7,701 nucleotides of DNA from an uncultured Candidatus Nemicrothrix sp. GTDB taxonomy: Bacteria > Actinomycetota > Acidimicrobiia > Acidimicrobiales > UBA8592. A model generated the notes under the pieces. It was not told the origin of the DNA. It did no database searches and saw nothing but the letters and a program-made list of their open reading frames with translations. The position numbers and the translations under genes were made by a program. Position 1 is the stretch's first letter, and each line of letters opens with the position of its first letter. Location: NCBI GenBank assembly GCA_913046155.1, contig CAJWRY010000068.1, forward strand, positions 1 through 7,701, written 5' to 3'. Shown piece by piece: positions 5,710 to 7,701 of this stretch.

Positions 5710-6448
5710 GCTCTCGACCTTCCGTTATGGCTATGAGCTCTGCAAGGTCTAATCGCTTTTCGTAGAGCGCTCTGCCAGTTATAACCCCAGCTAGTCTTGA
5801 TCCATTTACTTGTAGCCCGACAAGGTCATGCAAATCCTTCGTCGACCCCAACCCACCTGATGCAATTACTGGGATATCAACATTTCTGAGAATCTGTGTT
5901 AAGCCTTCTAGGTCCGAACCTTCCATGGTTCCATCTCTTTTTATTTCTGTTACTATTCCAACTTCAGCTCCACTCATTTCAAGCCTTTTCAGAAGGTCAA
6001 CTACCTTAAGATCTGTGGTAACTTTCCATCCGCGAGTTGCAACGTAACCGTCTTTTCCATCCACTCCGACTGCAACGCGATGACCATGATCAGCTATTCG
6101 TGTGACCAATTCGGGGTCCTCAACTGCTGCCGTTCCGATTACAGTTCTTTCAACCCCAATATCGTAGAGAAGTTTTGCAGTATCTGATGACCTGATGCCT
6201 CCACCTACTTGTACTGGAATCGATAGTTCTTCACAAATATTTTTTATGACTGATGTATTTTCGAGCGAACCGGTTCTTGCTGCATCAAGATCGACCAAAT
6301 GAATCCACTCAGCTCCATCTGATTCAAAATTCAGCGCTTGAGAAATAGGGTCATCTCCATAGATTGTTTCCTTTGCATAGTCCCCTTGATAGAGACGAAC
6401 ACATTTACCATTGATCAGATCAATTGCCGGGTAGACGACGAAACTCAT
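5687..6448 (-). CDS. hisA: ProFAR isomerase (HisA)
   Basis: HisA is the Amadori isomerase converting ProFAR to PRFAR, the HisF substrate. The 253-residue barrel has VVYPAIDLINGKCVRLYQGD (4-23) with catalytic Asp10, WIHLVDLDAA (48-57), VQVGGGIRSSD (79-89), VIGTAAVEDPEL (103-114), VAVGVDGKDGYVATRGW (125-141) with catalytic Asp130, VTEIKRDGT (166-174) with Thr167 and Asp172, and VIASGGLGS (194-202). The VQVGGGIRS form is that of ordinary HisA; bifunctional PriA of actinomycetes typically reads VELSGGIRDD there. This agrees with the separate trpF in the same cluster. The ATG overlaps the hisH stop as ATGA, with AAAGGA 4 nt upstream, a good ribosome binding site. Its end overlaps hisF. Confidence 0.95.
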   Translation of the reverse strand: MSFVVYPAIDLINGKCVRLYQGDYAKETIYGDDPISQALNFESDGAEWIHLVDLDAARTGSLENTSVIKNICEELSIPVQVGGGIRSSDTAKLLYDIGVERTVIGTAAVEDPELVTRIADHGHRVAVGVDGKDGYVATRGWKVTTDLKVVDLLKRLEMSGAEVGIVTEIKRDGTMEGSDLEGLTQILRNVDIPVIASGGLGSTKDLHDLVGLQVNGSRLAGVITGRALYEKRLDLAELIAITEGREHVESEHD

Positions 6449-7065
6449 ACGGTCCTTTCACAGATTTTTAGAAAGTTCTGCAATAACGATTGCCCTGCTT
6501 TACCTGATTTTTCTGGGTGGAACTGTGTTCCAAATATTAAACCCTTTTGAACTGCAGCAATGACAGATGATCCGTACACACACGTTGCAATGGTCGTACT
6601 TTGGAGATGGTTTTGTTCTGCAGCATATGAATGAACGAAATAGAACCACTCGTCATTTAACCCTCTAAGCAGTGGAGAGTCACCTTCAAGTTGTATTTGA
6701 TTCCATTGCATCTGTGGTATTCTTGGAGCATTTTCAAGCAACTTCACTTTTCCTGTGAGTAAACCCAGGCCTTTGGCGTTAGGTGACTCATCTGATGTTT
6801 CATAAAGAAGTTGCATTCCTACACAAATTCCAAGAAAGGGAAGGCCATTTTCCACGGCTAGTAGCGCTAGCTCTCTTACACCCGAATCAGTAAGTGCTTT
6901 TGCACATTTTCCGAAATTTCCAACGCCAGGAAGTACAACCCCATCTGAGGTTAGGACCAAGTCCTTATCTGCAGTCAGATGCGCCTCCGCACCTGAAATT
7001 TCAAATGCTTTTTGCGCTGACCGCAAATTTCCAATGCCGTAGTCAAGTACAGCGACTTTAACCAT
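6445..7065 (-). CDS. hisH: Imidazole glycerol phosphate synthase glutaminase subunit (HisH)
   Basis: HisH is a class I glutamine amidotransferase that releases ammonia into the HisF barrel. The 206-residue length is standard. DYGIGNLRS (8-16) opens the domain, LPGVGNFG (45-52) includes the oxyanion strand, GICVGMQLLYE (79-89) carries nucleophile Cys81, and GTQFHPEKSG (179-188) carries His184 and Glu186, so the triad is complete. WFYFVHSY (140-147) is the segment near the HisF interface. One departure from the family is PQMQWN (117-122), where most HisH proteins read PHMGWN; the tryptophan and asparagine are kept. Its ATG abuts the hisB stop with no spacer; AAAGG about 10-12 nt upstream may serve as ribosome binding site. 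Its stop overlaps the hisA start by four bases. Confidence 0.96.
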   Translation of the reverse strand: MVKVAVLDYGIGNLRSAQKAFEISGAEAHLTADKDLVLTSDGVVLPGVGNFGKCAKALTDSGVRELALLAVENGLPFLGICVGMQLLYETSDESPNAKGLGLLTGKVKLLENAPRIPQMQWNQIQLEGDSPLLRGLNDEWFYFVHSYAAEQNHLQSTTIATCVYGSSVIAAVQKGLIFGTQFHPEKSGKAGQSLLQNFLKICERTV

Positions 7066-7659
7066 TTACAGAACGCCTTTTGTGGAAGGTAGACTATCCC
7101 CCTTAACCCTCGTTGCCTGTCCTAAAGCTCGTGCAGTACTTTTAAATAATGACTCAATAATGTGGTGAGTGTTTTTTCCTCGTATGAGCACTTGATGCGC
7201 TGTTATCTCACTAGACATTACAAAGGCTCTCCAGAATTCCTCGATGAGTTGAGGGTCAAATGGTGGGTCACTAAGTATTTTCTGCCCCGGTGCTTCAACA
7301 TCATAGAAGTGAAAAGGTCTTCCTGACAGGTCTAGAGAAACGTCCACAAGGGCTTCATCAAGCGGGCACGATGCGCTAGCAAAACGCTGGATTCCGAGTT
7401 TCTCCCCGACTGCTTCTTTGAAGCATGTGCCGATGGCTATACCAACATCTTCCACGGTATGGTGCGCATCAATCTCTAGATCACCTTTTGCTTCTACGTT
7501 TAAGTCAAAATTTCCATGTCGCCCTAGCTGGTCAAGCATGTGATTGAAAAATGGGATGCCAGTTTCGATCTGTGTTCTGCCTTCACCATCCAAATCCAAT
7601 GAGATACCAATTAGGGTTTCTTTAGTTTCACGCCTGAAGGTCGCTGATCTTTTCTTCAT
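7066..7659 (-). CDS. hisB: Imidazoleglycerol-phosphate dehydratase (HisB, monofunctional)
   Basis: HisB dehydrates imidazole glycerol phosphate to imidazole acetol phosphate, acting after HisHF and before HisC. The 197-residue protein is the monofunctional form with no fused histidinol phosphatase. It shows TGIPFFNHMLDQLGRHG (33-49), the two manganese-binding repeats DAHHTVEDV (64-72) and NTHHIIES (163-170), CPLDEALVDV (98-107), SGRP (112-115), and the conserved terminus PSTKGVL. All metal-binding histidines expected from these motifs are present. The ATG at 7659 shares its A with the stop of the preceding hisC (TAATG), indicating translational coupling; AAAGG and AGGA lie upstream at non-ideal distances. 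hisH follows directly. Confidence 0.97.
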   Translation of the reverse strand: MKKRSATFRRETKETLIGISLDLDGEGRTQIETGIPFFNHMLDQLGRHGNFDLNVEAKGDLEIDAHHTVEDVGIAIGTCFKEAVGEKLGIQRFASASCPLDEALVDVSLDLSGRPFHFYDVEAPGQKILSDPPFDPQLIEEFWRAFVMSSEITAHQVLIRGKNTHHIIESLFKSTARALGQATRVKGDSLPSTKGVL

Positions 7660-7701
7660 TATCCTAGTATCGCCTTTAGTGAGTCAATAAACGAGTTATT
7701 T
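7659..7701 (-). CDS. hisC: C-terminal end of probable histidinol-phosphate aminotransferase (HisC), cut by window edge
   Basis: Only the last 13 codons and a TAA are present. They read NNSFIDSLKAILG and end one base inside the hisB start codon (TAATG). The other two frames contribute little: one has an immediate TAA. The peptide resembles the amphipathic final helix of HisC aminotransferases, which commonly ends in a pattern like N..F...L...LG, and hisC is the usual gene just before hisB in actinobacterial his operons. The call therefore rests mostly on position and is an inference; the remaining sequence lies beyond the right edge. Confidence 0.6.
   Translation of the reverse strand, partial: NNSFIDSLKAILG

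Noticed and set aside
5288..5752. Long plus-strand open frame (154 codons) opposite hisF
   Set aside because: Fully antisense to hisF and the hisA end, Ser-rich, no motif; a shadow.
5687..6448. HisA as bifunctional PriA
   Set aside because: It has the VQVGGGIRS signature of dedicated HisA, and a complete trpF is present in the same block.

Overview
The window is one uninterrupted, minus-strand biosynthetic block at roughly 45% G+C by eye. Reading in the direction of transcription (from base 7701 down to base 1), the genes are: the last codons of hisC, hisB, hisH, hisA, hisF, an actinobacterial-type GroES-like gene, trpE, a YgfZ/GcvT-family gene, trpC, trpF, and the 5' part of trpB, which runs off the left edge. 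Neighbouring genes overlap or nearly touch. Only two intergenic gaps are longer than a few bases: about 60 bp before the GroES-like gene and 44 bp before trpF. There is no gene-free stretch above 300 bases, and I see no RNA gene, mobile element, repeat array or CRISPR.

The order hisC-hisB-hisH-hisA-hisF followed by trpE-trpC-trpB resembles the fused his/trp neighbourhood of Actinomycetota (for example Mycobacterium and Streptomyces). The GroES-like protein, with its C-terminal TGLYL and its GERRSSGGILIPATA loop, also looks actinobacterial. Two things do not fit a classical actinomycete. G+C is moderate, and a separate trpF lies beside a HisA of ordinary type, whereas most actinomycetes use one bifunctional PriA. 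My inference is a deep-branching, lower-GC actinobacterium, possibly a marine or freshwater Acidimicrobiia-like lineage. This rests on recognition, not on a search.

Function: HisC, HisB, HisH, HisA and HisF cover the middle and late steps of histidine synthesis; HisH and HisF form the glutamine-dependent imidazole glycerol phosphate synthase. TrpE, TrpF, TrpC and TrpB cover anthranilate synthesis through the last tryptophan step. hisI is not between hisF and trpE, and trpG is not beside trpE, so those activities must be encoded elsewhere. The two non-biosynthetic passengers are a GroES-like co-chaperonin homologue and a YgfZ-like tetrahydrofolate-binding, Fe-S-related protein.

The most interesting new observation is that the only two real gaps carry the same arrangement: GATAA starting exactly 14 nt before the start codon. 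This contains a TANNNT -10-like hexamer ending 6 nt before the start, and neither start has a clear Shine-Dalgarno sequence. It suggests two internal promoters giving leaderless mRNAs that would split the block into his, GroES/trpE and trpF/trpB transcription units. Otherwise this is a fairly ordinary core-metabolism region and I do not see a novel defence or mobile system in it.
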